Shown here: piece after piece, positions 50,783 through 62,459 of the stretch
Numbering within the stretch: position 1 is the first letter of the stretch
Layout of the letters: every line of letters starts with the position of its first letter
Origin: Salvia splendens
Taxonomy: Eukaryota; Streptophyta; Magnoliopsida; Lamiales; Lamiaceae
Assembly: GCF_004379255.2 (NCBI RefSeq)
Contig: NC_056052.1
Location: 17,330,589 to 17,394,588 of the forward strand
DNA length: 64,000 nt
Direction: 5' to 3'
Notes under the pieces: generated by a model
The model's database searches: none
The model's input: only the letters and a program-made list of their open reading frames with translations
Told to the model about the DNA's origin: nothing
Made by a program: the position numbers and the translations under genes

Positions 50783-53007
50783 AGCCCCTCACCACTCCCT
50801 CCTTCCCATTTTTTTCGACACTCAAAAAAATTCACATAGTAAGAGTGCAGCAAGGGGAAGGGAGAGGAGCAAGGAGGGAAGCCACAAATCGAGAGGGTTC
50901 ACCAAGTGAGGTAATCCCCTCCACATCCCATTACTCCTTGCATCATGTAGGTCAACCACAATAGATAGTCAAGAACTTAGGATCCTAGATGCTCAAGAAT
51001 CAAAATGTGAACTTAGCAATATCAACTGCTAGAACCGAGCAATAGAAACCCAAACTTTGAGCAAGAATACAATCAACACAGTAGGCCTCATGTGCAAGTT
51101 AAGACATCAAAGCTTCCTCAATCATAGCTACTGCCCAAGGTGTCATTTTAGAAAGTATGCGATAAATCACAATTCGGCAGTTAAGTCCAACATACATCAA
51201 AAGGCTGTCCCAAAACCACAATCAACTTGCGTACACAACAAATAAGCAGTAGCTTTCTCTTGTAAACAATATGATTGTTCCCAACACCACTGAGGTGGAA
51301 CTAAGAATCCACAAACAATAACAAGTTTGAGGGGAAGGGGGAAGGAGGACTTAGCTTAGGTGTAGAGCTGTCCGGCGATGGCGCGACGGGAAGCGGAGGA
51401 CTCCTCCGTGACGTCGATGGAAGGCGGCGAGTGGCGGCGGAGTTTTGCCGCAGGCGAAGCTGCAGCTCGACGGAGAGCCGGACGGCGAGACGGGCAGCGA
51501 TCTGCGAGCCTGCAGAGGCCGAGAAAGAGGCTGCCTCGCACGGTAACACCTCCAACCCCGGAGTACAACCACGGCGGTGACCGTTTCCTCCGGAGACGGC
51601 GACGATTTCGCCGAGAGAGAGAGAGAGAGGAACGGGAATGGTTGAAGGCGGTCGCTGCCAGAGAGAGAGAAAGAGAGCTCGACGAAGAAGCTGCTGCCTC
51701 TCCTTCAATAAGGGCTTCTCCAATTTTCAGATTTGGAGAAAATAAAGGGGGGGGGGGGGGGGCGAGAGGCAGTCGGCGATGACTCTCCGTCGGGAGGAAA
51801 GGAACGGCGGCAGCGAGATTTGAGGGAAGCGTCGTCTCTGATGTAGGAAGGAATTGGATAAATTTTGGGGAAAATGTGCGATTTTGAAAGAGGAGGCGAA
51901 GCTGGCGACGCTCCGGCGACGCAGAGGAGCGCGATTCGCCGGAGAGACGGTGATTCCGCCGAGAGAGAAACCAATGTTAGGGATTTTGTTTTCTTATTTT
52001 GAATTGGGGAAGATGAAGTGCCGATGGGCAAGGATAAGGAAGTATTTGGGCTGGTGCGGCTTAGTTGCTGGGCCAAGTTAATTAAATAGAATTTGGGCTA
52101 AGTCCCATTTGGTTAATTAAGAGGTTGGGCCAAGCATTCTCTTTTTGAGATAAAATATTGAGTTACAGAATTGGACCTTGGGTAAATAAGTGGAAGCTGG
52201 GCCATTCCTTATGGAGTCATGGAATATTACTAATTATTAGTTGGACCAATTGAAAGTGTTTTGGGCCGAGATTTAATTGTTGATTCGAATTAATTTAAAG
52301 GTTTGAGTTGAAGCTCGATTAATTAATTTCTGAATAAATTACTAAGTTTCCGAAGAAGGAAAAATGTTAATGATGAAGATGCGAAGGGCCGACCGGCGTC
52401 GCCCCGCGACGCCATGAGCGGCTTTAATAAAATTCAAAGAAAGGAATTAGAAGGGATTTTCCAAGAATCCATATTTTATTAAATAAGTGCCCAAGTAATT
52501 GTTTTTGAGGAAATAGAATTTCTCCGGACTTAGTACAGTGAATAATTAAGTCCTATAAGCCGAGACTAGGATATATGTGCTATCCAATAGGATGCATGCA
52601 TTCTTTCTCAAGAAAAATAGTTCAAGTACTAATTAGCGTGCTACGCTATTTATTTTCAAATGATAAATTGCTCAAGGGCAAGTGAGGTCAACGCGAGTAA
52701 TTGAATTGAGGAATAAGCATCTCAGGTGGGCTTTCTTTTAATATCCAGCACATTACTTTGGATATAAATCAAATACTTGTGAAATTATGAAATATCATCT
52801 TTTCTCAAAATGGAGTTGTGATTATTTTTCAAGTTGTTGTCATGCCAAAAAAAATGTTTCTTTTCAAGGCCTATCTGTTGGATTGTATGTTTGTTGGTTT
52901 GGCTAGGCCAAAACGTTACGATTTGGAATAGGGTGCGCGAGGGTTGTGAGCCATCCAAGAGGGTTGGCCGGCTATAGTGTCCGCAGAAGGTGGCCACCTT
53001 CCCGACA

Positions 53008-53097
53008 CGATGGAATGATGAATGATGAATGGAATGATGAATGGAATGATGATTGATGAATGGAATGATGAATGATAAATGATGAATGATGAAAGAA
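53008..53097 (+). repeat. (GAATGAT)n-type short tandem repeat
   Basis: ATGGAATGATGAATGATGAA-type units repeat imperfectly for about 90 bp. Confidence 0.85.
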
Positions 53098-53654
53098 CTT
53101 ATTCTGTAGACGAACTTTTAGCTCACAAAAGAATTTAGTAAGCTCGGACCTTTTAAAAAAACCCCGTGTGTTACTGTGATGGATAACAACTGTATATTAT
53201 GTATATTTTGCTTTTGGCACGTGTCCACTGAGTGCCCATGCACTCAGCCCTGCATGTATTTATAAATGTGCAGGTTGAACGTCAATAGGATGGAGTGATG
53301 ATCGGAGTCGATGTTATTAAATAATCAAGTGGATCTTCCAACGATTCGTGTCTTCATACACGAAGTCGTTTAGTAAGGACCTATTCCTCTGTACTTTTGT
53401 GAAGTGAGAATTTCATAATCTCATTTATTTATGGAATGTTTATTCTATTTCCAAGACCATGTAATTGAATACGTGGTTTCTATTTTATGATATCAATCGA
53501 CTTGGCCTTTGTGAAATTTCTCGAGTTCTACCCTTTTCTTTTCTCGTTTCTTTAAACCCTTCTTATTAGTCGCGGTTTACCCGCTTTCGCTATCCTTAGC
53601 AAAATGCGGTCGTGACAATAAATCAGATACATATTTGGTAATATGTAAACTGCA

Positions 53655-53805
53655 AATATTACTTGGTAATACCGCAATATTCATAGAGTAATACTGCAAT
53701 CTGGTAAGGTAAAAAACTATTACGAATGATGTCGGCGCGTAAAATTGCAATATTCATAGAGCAACACTGCAATATTCATAGAGTAACACTGTAATCTGGT
53801 AACAG
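53655..53805. repeat. Direct repeats of a 24-bp unit
   Basis: GCAATATTCATAGAGTAA occurs with small changes at about 53681, 53738, 53769, and CAATCTGGTAA / GTAATCTGGTAA at two further points. Confidence 0.6.
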
Positions 53806-54475
53806 ACTGACAATAGAGAATACCGATTTTGCCCTTCAACATTTTTTATGTTCCAATTTAATTAAAATAGGCTGCCACGTGGCAGTTTAAGAACCACACG
53901 ATCTTCAAATCTAACTGCCTAAAATAATAGTATGGTGTTACAATAAAGAGGGTTGTCATATTAATACATCTCCGTTTATAAATGCACAAATGCTGCTAAA
54001 CAGATCATCTATCCCATTATTCTAGTATTCCTCTTTTATACTACTCAAAATCGCTGATGACTTTTCGTATAATTAAATAAGTATTCCTCTTTCCCATATT
54101 CTTTTTTTATGTTTAAAAATAAGCGAATCAATTCTTTAAAAAAATATCTTTTATTTGTCGAGAAACCGTTGACAAGGTCTCATTTTATCATCTTTCGGCT
54201 AGAGCTGTTGAGCTCATTGTTGTACCACATTTGTGCATAGTTGATAGTTGGAATTTTTACATGAAGATTGAAGAGTAAATTAAAAAATAAAAATATGAAA
54301 TCATAGGGCGGAAACAATCTCAAAATTCATTTTGGCATTACAGTATAAAATTACAGTAGTGACTAGTATTTCTGATAAGTACTATAAAAAAAACTCAAAG
54401 CATAAATATTACTAGTAGTTGGTTTCATGAACTCAACTTTTGGTTTGAAGCACTTTATGCACGAATGAATGGTCA
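53806..54475. other. Intergenic DNA, no gene seen
   Basis: AT-rich, short frames only. GGCTGCCACGTGGCAG at about 53870 holds a perfect CACGTG palindrome, but no gene is near. Confidence 0.45.
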
Positions 54476-54640
54476 TGCCATCCGAGTTTCGGATCGGGTA
54501 CGGGTACCCGCAATGTCGGGTACGGGATACCCGACACGGGTATCAGGTAATCCCGATATATTGCGGGGCGGGTATTGGGACAACAAATTTGACTGAAATC
54601 GGGTACGGGTACCCGCGGGTAACCCGTTTCGCCACCCCTA
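54476..54640. mobile_element. Short hAT-like non-autonomous fragment rich in CGGGTACCCG
   Basis: The right end CGTTTCGCCACCCCTA is the inverse of TAGGGGTGGCGAAACG, a common plant hAT-type end. The interior contains GGGTACGGGTACCCG twice and several half sites. The left end near ATGCCATCCGAG is degraded. It sits at the start of a MITE. Confidence 0.5.
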
Positions 54641-54820
54641 TCTTGTCCCACAATAAGAGTCACATTTCATTTTTACTATAAATAATAAGTAGGTCCATAT
54701 TCCACTAACTTTTCCAATATAAAAAGTGGACCACATATTCTGCTAACTTTTTAACCCACATATTTCTTAAAATATGTGTCTACGCCAAATGTAATTCTTA
54801 TTGTGAAACAGGGGGAGTTA
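54641..54820. mobile_element. Stowaway-like MITE
   Basis: TCTTGTCCCACAATAAGAGT at the left and ATTCTTATTGTGAAACAGGG at the right are inverted. Related to 22705-22962. Confidence 0.75.
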
Positions 54821-55060
54821 TATACCCCCTCCGTCCCATAGAAATAGGTCTTATTTCCTTTTTCGTTCGTTCCATACAAATAGTTCATATCCATTTATGA
54901 TAACCTTTTTTCTTCTTCTCTTTTATTTTATCATTTATGATCCCACCACTTATTACACAATTTCAACTATATTTTTAATTTTTCTCTCTTACTTTACCAA
55001 TTACACATTAAAACTCGTGACAATCCTAAAGAGCCTATTCTATGGGACGGAGGAAGTATA
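54821..55060. mobile_element. Stowaway-like MITE
   Basis: TACCCCCTCCGTCCCATAGA and TCTATGGGACGGAGGAAGTA are inverted. It abuts the previous MITE. Confidence 0.82.
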
Positions 55061-55986
55061 AGAGCTAAACCCAAAATCAACGCCAGAAAAAACATATTGA
55101 CAAAGAAATGGAGTGGAAAGTTTTATGGTAGTCATATTTACAGAGGTTGAAACAAGTGGTAGGCATAGATTATATTCTACGAGACACATCAGAGTATACA
55201 AATGCAAAGTAGATTGGGTTGGTGTTAAATTGACTGCTTCAAAACATGAAGGGCGCAGGTGAAAAGGTTGGCATTACTGTTGACGTGTGGGCCCTCCTGC
55301 ATCACCAAATATAACTCCGAATGTTAATTGAGTAGTATAATATATTCTCCATATAAATAAAATGGTGCATCTTTAACTTTATCCAGTGCTATTAATAATG
55401 AATTGAAACATCTGTTACTAAACTTGATCAAATTTTTATGATGTAAACAATTCAACGTTTTTGTATTCTTTTCGTATTTTGATTTGAGAATGGCCTTTTA
55501 AAAAAAATAAATGTTGATCTCAATTTATATATATAACCAAATAATAAATGGAGAATTTTTTCACTTAATATTTGATAATAAATCCAAAGAGTATAAACAC
55601 TCTAAACTTCCTATATTTGTTCTCTAATCACAACTAGATCTTTTTTCTTAAAAACTTATACACTGTGATGTACATTAATGACCTATTAGAACTTACTGTA
55701 TTATTTAGGGATTCAGTCACTGAAACTATAAACTTTTTTTAAAAATCTTTTATCGTCCATGAATTATAAAAGTGGTAAAAAAAAACCATAAACATTGGCC
55801 GAGGGTGTTTTAGCCCGACCCGATTTCAAAATTTTCCGGCAAAATACGACCTAAATGAACAATCATCGAGTCTCTGCGTGCACACACAGAAATTTACAAC
55901 CTAGCTTAAGCTTTTTCGATAAATCTAAGAATTTAACTGAAAAATCGTAATTTAAACCTTTCTAGGTTGGATTTGGGAAAATGTTT
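55061..55986. other. Intergenic DNA, possible 3' part of the minus-strand gene
   Basis: No ORF with a domain. On the minus strand an acceptor TGTGTGCACGCAG at about 55880-55892 could begin exon 2 of the gene at 56349. Confidence 0.4.
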
Positions 55987-56053
55987 TCATATTTGAGGAA
56001 TTGCCACGTGAAAAGATGTAACGAGAAGAAGGATTAAAAGTGGCACATACCGG

Positions 56054-56349
56054 AAATCGTCGTGAGCGGGGGAACGGCGGCGATCTCTTTGGGAAACGGA
56101 GGCGACCTTTCTCTTGAGGCTGCGGTGCCACCCCTTCGCCGGCTGTTGGACATTACTGCTATTAATTCTCCTCGCCGTTAGCACGTCCTCCGATATCGAC
56201 GACAACGAAGGCCGCCACTCACGGCCGCCGCGCCGCGCCCTCTCATGCTTCCGCCGCTGCGCCACCAACAGCCGCGCATCTTCCGACGGCCGCCTTTCCT
56301 CCTCCGACGATGATCCGCAACAAGCCACCAATTCGAGCAAAAACTTCAT
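56054..56349 (-). CDS. Small basic plant protein of unknown function, exon 1 (MKFLLELVACCG type)
   Basis: From ATG 56349 the frame reads MKFLLELVACCGSSSEEERR, then a basic cluster (QRRKHERARRGGR), then EWRPSLSSISEDVL and SLKRKVASVSQRD. I recognise this order (MKFLLE...CCG, an Arg/Lys-rich stretch, EW-P-LS-ISED) as a small uncharacterised family conserved in land plants; I know no function. The frame reads through to 55987, but a donor CCG|GTATGTG at 56053 suggests exon 1 ends at 56054; the continuation after it (YVPLLILLLV) looks like intron. A candidate acceptor is near 55880. The plus-strand frame at 56114-56380 is the shadow of this one. An 893-bp hAT element lies 143 bp upstream. Confidence 0.65.
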
Positions 56350-56484
56350 TGCTAGCTTACAACACAGAGTGTCTAATTAACAAAATCGATGAATTAATGT
56401 TGATTTCGTCGATCCATGTTTGAGAGGGAGAGAGAGGAATGATGAGTTGGGGAAGTTGTGGTGGAGTGTTATATTAATAGATAG

Positions 56485-56492
56485 GTAGTGAG
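56485..56492. other. Left 8-bp duplication of the non-autonomous hAT
   Basis: GTAGTGAG here and GTGGTGAG at 57386-57393 differ by one base. Confidence 0.7.
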
Positions 56493-57385
56493 CAATGGCG
56501 TATCCAGGAATTTCGGTTTGGATTTACGATAAATAATTATAGCGTAAATCTTCAATATCCGATCTTTTTTCTTCTTTTTAATTTGTTCTCTCAATCAAAA
56601 TTTTTATTTTTATTTTCAATTAAGATTATACTTTTGCATATAGATGTGAATTATTTTTAAATTAGTGGTACTACTACTTAAATGACCTTCATTATTCAAA
56701 ATAAAAGGTTCTTAGATTTATATATTATAGATAAATTGTTTTAGCATTAATAGTGTATTATCTTTTAATAATTTATCTTTTTTGTGTGTTATTTTATCAA
56801 TAAATCATCATTTGGCTATTTGAGCAATATTTCAATTATTTACCAAAAAATAGAAAATAAAACAATAGAATAGAATAGAATAAATTAAAACAAAAAGTTA
56901 ATATTAAAATTCATTAGAAAATAACTAAATGCATAATGCTTTATAAGATAAGAAATTGTTTTAAATATAAATGCATAAAATGTATAAAATGTATAAGATG
57001 AATTTAAAATAAAAATATATGTGCAAAATAAGACGCATTAGAAGAGAAAATGAAATTCATTAAAAATAATGAAAATACTTTTCAAGAGAATTAACTAATT
57101 TGAAAAGAAATAAAATAAATGCATAATCTTTTATTAGATTGCTAAAATACATAAAAAGACTTAAAAGTGAAAGAGAAAAATACAGAAAAATGAAGAAACT
57201 AAAATAACAAGAAAAAGGGACTGAAAATCCAAACTGAGTGGGAATCGAACTTAGGCTACCAATTTGGTAAAGGAAGATTCTACTGCTAGGCTAAGGAACT
57301 AATTTGGTTATTTTCTCAATATATAATGCTAATATTTCATTTGGGGTACAATTGTACCCCTTCTTCCTTAGTAGATACGCCACTG
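56493..57385. mobile_element. Non-autonomous hAT element, 893 bp
   Basis: Ends CAATGGCGTATCCA (56493) and TAGATACGCCACTG (57385) are inverted with two mismatches, and an 8-bp duplication flanks them. The interior is AT-rich and has no transposase, but carries a tRNA-like segment on the minus strand. Confidence 0.8.
57236..57304 (-). other. tRNA-like sequence inside the hAT
   Basis: The minus strand reads TTAGCCTAGCAGTAGAATC then GTTCGATTCCC, with tRNA box A and exact box B patterns at about the normal distance. The anticodon arm does not pair convincingly, so it is not a working tRNA. Confidence 0.5.
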
Positions 57386-57476
57386 GTGGTGAGGTTTTGT
57401 CCTTATCTTGAATGGGGAGATTAATGCGCCATCAAATCAATAATTTTAGCTACTAACACAAGGTTTATATATCTAT

Positions 57477-57638
57477 GGAAGGGATCACCTACAACAAACT
57501 CTAAAACAAATCCTAAAACACACTCACAATAAAATAAAATAATCTTATAAATATGAGTAATTTTAATAAGTGATGGTGGGATTTATTTTATTTTGTTGTG
57601 AGTGTATTTTAGGGTGTGTTGTAGAGGTGATGCCTTCC
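57477..57638. mobile_element. Foldback MITE (MULE-like)
   Basis: GGAAGGGATCACCTACAACA and TGTTGTAGAGGTGATGCCTT form long inverted arms (about 60 bp with gaps). ATATATCTAT occurs at 57467-57476 and 57640-57649, a 10-bp direct repeat with one extra G at the right, fitting a Mutator-type duplication. Confidence 0.7.
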
Positions 57639-57649
57639 GATATATCTAT

Positions 57650-58188
57650 GTTTGGAGTGTAAATAAAAGTCAATTAATAAAGGATATATTTCTAACCACT
57701 ATGAATATCTCCTTACAAATAGTGACCCACTTAATCCCAAATCTTGTCTTACTTTCATACCCAAATGCCTGGATCTTATGCTTTATGTGATTGTATTATT
57801 AACTTTGTCTATGTTATATGGACACATGTATTAAGCTTAACGTCTCCTTTGTGAGTTTTCTCCCCATTTTTGGGTTGAGTTTTTTTATGAATTCCACTTT
57901 TGTGGTTGTTTGTGTTATTTTTAATATCATGGAGTAAATGTATGCTTATTTGCTTATTAGCCTTGTGTTGCTAGTTAGTTATCTTTGAATTTCTGTGATG
58001 ACTTTTTATTAAGTATCTTTTTAGTTTTTGAGTAATTAGAGTAAGAATAAATCTAGACAAATCTTTTGTGGCACAATACGGAAAGTCGGGATCACATCAA
58101 CAACCAAAAGGCTACAAATTAGGTTAGGCACATGTTTCACTGACTATTTAATTCATCTTTTATTTTACGAATCATCGATAGTATATAG
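57650..58188. other. Intergenic DNA, no gene seen
   Basis: Short AT-rich frames only. Confidence 0.45.
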
Positions 58189-58482
58189 TATTCCTTCCGT
58201 CCTTTAATAGATGTCCACTTTAATTCCAACAAAGATTTTTTTAAAATTTAGAAAAAAAACTTAAGCAAGGATTTTAAAAAAGGTAAAGAAAAGTAATCTG
58301 AAAAAATTAGTGAATATGAATCTCACTTTTATCTATTAATTTTATAATAAAATGTGAGGGAAATAGGTTAGTAAAATGTGGACTCTACTAATCATTTATG
58401 GTAAAAAAAGTGAAAGTGGAAAATTAATGGGGAACAAATGAAAATGACAAAAGTGGACAATTAACGAGGGAGGATGGAGTAT
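58189..58482. mobile_element. Stowaway-like MITE
   Basis: TATTCCTTCCGTCCTTTAAT at the left and CGAGGGAGGATGGAGTA at the right, inverted. Internal AGTGGACAATTAA matches the inverse of TAGATGTCCACTTT. Confidence 0.75.
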
Positions 58483-58509
58483 TTTATATTGAGATAGTTA
58501 TGAAATTAG

Positions 58510-58786
58510 TACTCTCCCTGTCCCATAAAAATATGGGCATTTGATATGGCATGAGAATTAAAACAAAATTGGTAAAGTAAGAGAGATGGGAAGAATGGTA
58601 GTTAAAGTAGTGTTAGTGGATAGTGAGACTCGCATTAATAGTAGTGTTTAATGGTGGTATAAGTTGTAAATAAGTTGATGCATAGGGGTAATAATTAAGA
58701 TAACTTTCTAAAAATGAAATGAACATATTTTTGTTGGACATACGAAAATATAAAGTGCACATATTTTTATGAGACGAAGGGAGTAT
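58510..58786. mobile_element. Stowaway-like MITE
   Basis: TACTCTCCCTGTCCCATAAA and TTTTTATGAGACGAAGGGAG are inverted ends. Confidence 0.8.
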
Positions 58787-58793
58787 AAACTAT

Positions 58794-59003
58794 TACTCTC
58801 TCTGTCCCATGAAAGTATGCATTTTTGGTTGAGCACGTATTGTAATTCACAATTGGTAAAATAAGAGAGATAAAAAGAAAAAAGTAATTAAAATATTGTC
58901 AGTGGAGAATGAGACTCACCTCAATAGAGAGAAAATAGTTTTCAAGTTAGATTATAAGATGGACTAAAAATGAAAAAGTGCATACTCTTATGGGAAATGA
59001 GTA
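58794..59003. mobile_element. Stowaway-like MITE
   Basis: TACTCTCTCTGTCCCATGAA at the left and CTTATGGGAAATGAGTA at the right, inverted; adjacent to and related to the previous one. Confidence 0.72.
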
Positions 59004-59029
59004 AAATTTTGAAACTTACATATTTAGAG

Positions 59030-59640
59030 ATGTCAGTGCAGCCCGCAACTCGTGGGTTGGCCTGAATAGCCCGCCAAATTTATAGGGTTAGTTTGAAAAT
59101 TTCGATAAAACTACAATCCGATTAGTCCGCACCCGATTAACCGAATACCCGTTAGGACCAGACCCGAAAACCCGATGGGCTGGCTCGAAAATCCGATAAA
59201 ATTTCTATTATTCTATTTATTTGACTCATAATTCATCACTTCATTGATTATTTTTATAATATAGATAACTACAAAACTTTCAATTTTATAGTATTAAATA
59301 TACAAATTGTATATTAAATTTTTATTAATATAATAATAGATAAATAAATTAGAAACTTCAAATTCACTAAAAATATATATAAATTTCTAAAACATGCTTT
59401 ACATTTTCTCGAAATATGTTTATACTTCATTTTGCACAAATCTCAATTATTAATATTTTTCATGTTTTTGTTTGAGTTTAAGCATATATCTCAATTTATC
59501 AAATTTATCATAATTAAATGTTTTACATTTTATAAATATAACTATTTTTCATCATTATATATTGGATTGATCGCATGTTAATTTTATCGGTAGCAACCCG
59601 ATTAATCCGCTGGGCTAGTCTGAAACTCGAGCTTTTAGGG
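59030..59640. mobile_element. Degraded non-autonomous element with CCCGA/GGGCT motifs
   Basis: GCCCGCAACTCGTGGGTTGG near the left and CCGCTGGGCTAGTCTGAAAC near the right are of the type that flanks hAT-like short elements, with AT-rich DNA between. Ends and duplication are not clear. Confidence 0.35.
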
Positions 59641-60440
59641 TTAGAATTGAACTTTTAAATTGCACGGAGTATATCTAAAAGAAATGTACGTAGGAGTTCT
59701 ATTTACGTTTGGTGTGGTTTATAACATACGTTCTATTTTCGAGTAACACTAAAAGCACATAAAAAAGTTGCAACAATATTATGCTTGGTGGTTAGTCAAT
59801 TACATATCTCGCCTAATTTTAACCAATAGCAAATCATACAAATTGATTGTTACGCCAAGAACTAAAAATTGTGTTGTAAAACAAAAAATAACTAAAATAC
59901 TAATATAATAATAGTATACTATCAACCCCTGAATATCATGGAACAAATTTTTTAATTTGTATACATGATAAACAACAAAAGTGATGAAATTATAAATAGG
60001 TATCACATTCAAAATCACTCACATATATGCCACATTCCTTGAAAACGACATCGGAACACTGTACCATGAACTATAATACCGGGAAGATGATAGATATAGA
60101 TGTTGCCACCATGTTTTAGGTATTTAATTATTAGTTAATGCATTATATTTTATTGACGTGCACTTAGCAAATAAAATTCGATTCTATGATATCAAACTGT
60201 AAGAGAATATCTTCTAGTTGAAACTAAATCTACTTTGCTACTGCCCCGATCAGGCGATCACATTAATTAAGGTCTCTGACTTAGATATTCATTAATTAGT
60301 TGAATAAATTGAAAGATGCTAATAGCGTCGAAGTTGTAATTGATTAGATAACTTAGATAAATTTATCTTTTTTAAGTCCTTCACAATATTTTTTATAATT
60401 TAAATTAGATATCTTTATTTTTCTCTTTTTTTTTCTAAAT
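59641..60440. other. Intergenic DNA, no gene seen
   Basis: AT-rich. The minus frame 59800-60018 has no domain. Confidence 0.45.
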
Positions 60441-60699
60441 TACTCCTCTCCGTCCCCAATAATTTGTCACAATTTGACCCGGCACGAGTTATAAAAAATG
60501 TAATAGAAAGTGTCTTGAAAAAGTTAGTGGTATATGAGTCCTACTTTTATTTATTAGTTTTATAATAAAGTATGAGTGAGAATGAGTTAGTAGAATGTGA
60601 GGTCTACTACCAAAATTGGTAAAAGTGAAAAGTGACAAATTTTTAGGGGCAGACGAAAATGGAAATAAGTGACAAATTATCTGAGACGGATGGAGTATA
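60441..60699. mobile_element. Stowaway-like MITE
   Basis: TACTCCTCTCCGTCCCCAAT at the left and CTGAGACGGATGGAGTA at the right; GTGACAAATTATC at the right is the inverse of AATTTGTCAC at the left. Confidence 0.8.
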
Positions 60700-61833
60700 T
60701 TATTTAATGTGATTCTCTTGTTTCTATTTGTATATGGATTCGTTTAACTTCCAGCTACAAAATAAAATTATTAGATTGTGATTTGGAATTATGGTTGTAG
60801 TAGTGAGACTATTTTTTTTAACTTATTAAAATTATTAAAAAGAGTATGATTTAGTCAAAAAATAAAAGATGTAGTCAACGTTGTATAGAGTATAATAAAT
60901 AGGTCCCAACAAAGATAATAAAAAAACATGACAACATATTAAATTATAAACAATATTGGCTATCGTATTTTCTACATAATGATATCATTAGCACTTGTGA
61001 TTAACTAGAATATTAACAGTCACGGCCGAGGTGAGTTACTAGAATATGTAAGTGATTAATTACATATAAATTTATACGATGCTAATAGGACTTTCACCTT
61101 TTGTGTCTTTCTTCAGTAAATCTCCAAAAAGTCAGATTAACTTAAATTAACAGTTCACGTTTTGACGATAGAGCACAATTTAATAAATAAGATAGGTTCA
61201 TTTTCAGTCAATAAATAGGTGATTGGAATTATTATGGAAGATAAATGTATAATTTTATTGATTCATTTTATTTTATAAAAACAAAACTTAAACTAGCAGG
61301 TGACACGTATAAATCGAAGTGTTAATATATCAAACTAGCCGATTAGGATGATCTAAAGTAAAAGATGAAGCCAAAAACCTAATCAAACTATTATAATTAT
61401 AAATGATAATATCCTAACAAATTCATGTTGTGAATTGTACCATATTTCTAATCAATTTGAGATACCTCATTCTTTCATGCTTCTGTTACATTCAAATTCC
61501 AATTCAATTTCAATTATAAGTTATCCTTCTCATTTTTCATCTCTCTCTTTAAATCTTTTCTCTCTACTTCCTCTCTATACTATCGCCATCCACCACCCAG
61601 TCACCTTTCTCTCACACCGCTCTACCTACAGTCACTCTCTCTCGTCCGCGGCCGCGGCCACCCATCTACCCATGCAATTGGGACGGGCGCGCCCCTCATT
61701 TGCTTTTGTCATATGCCCCTCTTACCACTCTATAGATTAAAGGGTGCCATGATGGCCATCTACTCACAGTGTATATTGATGCACTATTTATTTACGTGTT
61801 TTGTACAATTACTTTGATGTCCACTACTTATTC
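60700..61833. other. Intergenic DNA, no gene seen
   Basis: AT-rich up to about 61430, then pyrimidine-rich (TCTCTC) sequence to 61740 with a frame (61435-61740) of Ser/Leu-rich low complexity. No domain or repeat end. Confidence 0.4.
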
Positions 61834-62351
61834 TAGTGTTGCCCACGGTTCCAAAACTGACGGTGTCGGTTTGGAACCGCCGGTTCCGGTTTGTAGGGAG
61901 ACGGAACCGGAACCGGACTGTGAGGCTATTTCACGGAACCGGTTTGAAAACCGGCGGTTCCGGTTCCGGTTTCGGTTGTGAACCGCCGGTTTTCCGACTG
62001 TTTACACGGTTCCGGTTTGAAAACCGACGGTTTCACGGTTCGATTTTTTTTTGGTAATTTGAAATTTGGACTTATACAATAAATTGGAACAAGACAATGG
62101 ATAATTTAAATTGAAATAAGACGAATAAGGTGAAAATGATATCAATTTTATTGAATTTGAGTTGTAACGGACAACGATACATTACAATTTACAATACATA
62201 TACAAGTATACAACATACAACAATGTAATATAATTTACAAGTATGTCGGAACGTAAATAAAAAAACATGAAATAGGGGGAAAAAGGAATAAAATTGAAAA
62301 GGGCTTGAGCTCAACTTAAACTTTCAATAAATAATTCAAATTTAAGTTGAG

Positions 62352-62420
62352 TTGCCTACGTATCCACAATTTTATTGAGGAATCAAAGCACACGTAGTTC
62401 TCTTACCTTGCTTACCTTTT
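62352..62420 (-). other. Conserved hAT 3' module, copy 3
   Basis: GCCTACGTATCCACAAT, GGAATCAAAG and CACGTAGTTCTCTTACC in the same order as in copies 1 and 2, although flanking sequence has diverged. Confidence 0.6.
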
Positions 62421-62459
62421 TGGTCGGCCGTGCTCGCCATTCACCGCCCCACATCATCG

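Larger units (their letters stand above)
50140..53617 (+). mobile_element. Long LTR remnant, Ty3/gypsy-like (left end uncertain)
   Basis: The right end GCGGTCGTGACA (53606-53617) is a typical plant gypsy LTR end of the type that starts TGTCACGACC. A plus TATA box GGCTATATAAAC is at 50771-50782 and is followed by a purine-rich leader. GC-rich stretches at 51360-51960 give ORFs on both strands without domains. No primer site or gag follows, so it is a 3' or solo LTR. I could not find the left end. Confidence 0.45.

Noticed and set aside
51301..51782. Overlapping ORFs of 120-140 codons on both strands
   Set aside because: GC-rich low-complexity sequence inside a probable LTR; no domain.
56114..56380. 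Plus ORF with a hydrophobic start (MRLRCHPFAGCWTLLLL)
   Set aside because: It looks like a signal peptide, but the minus frame carries the recognised MKFLLELVACCG start and EWRPSLSSISED block, so this is its shadow.
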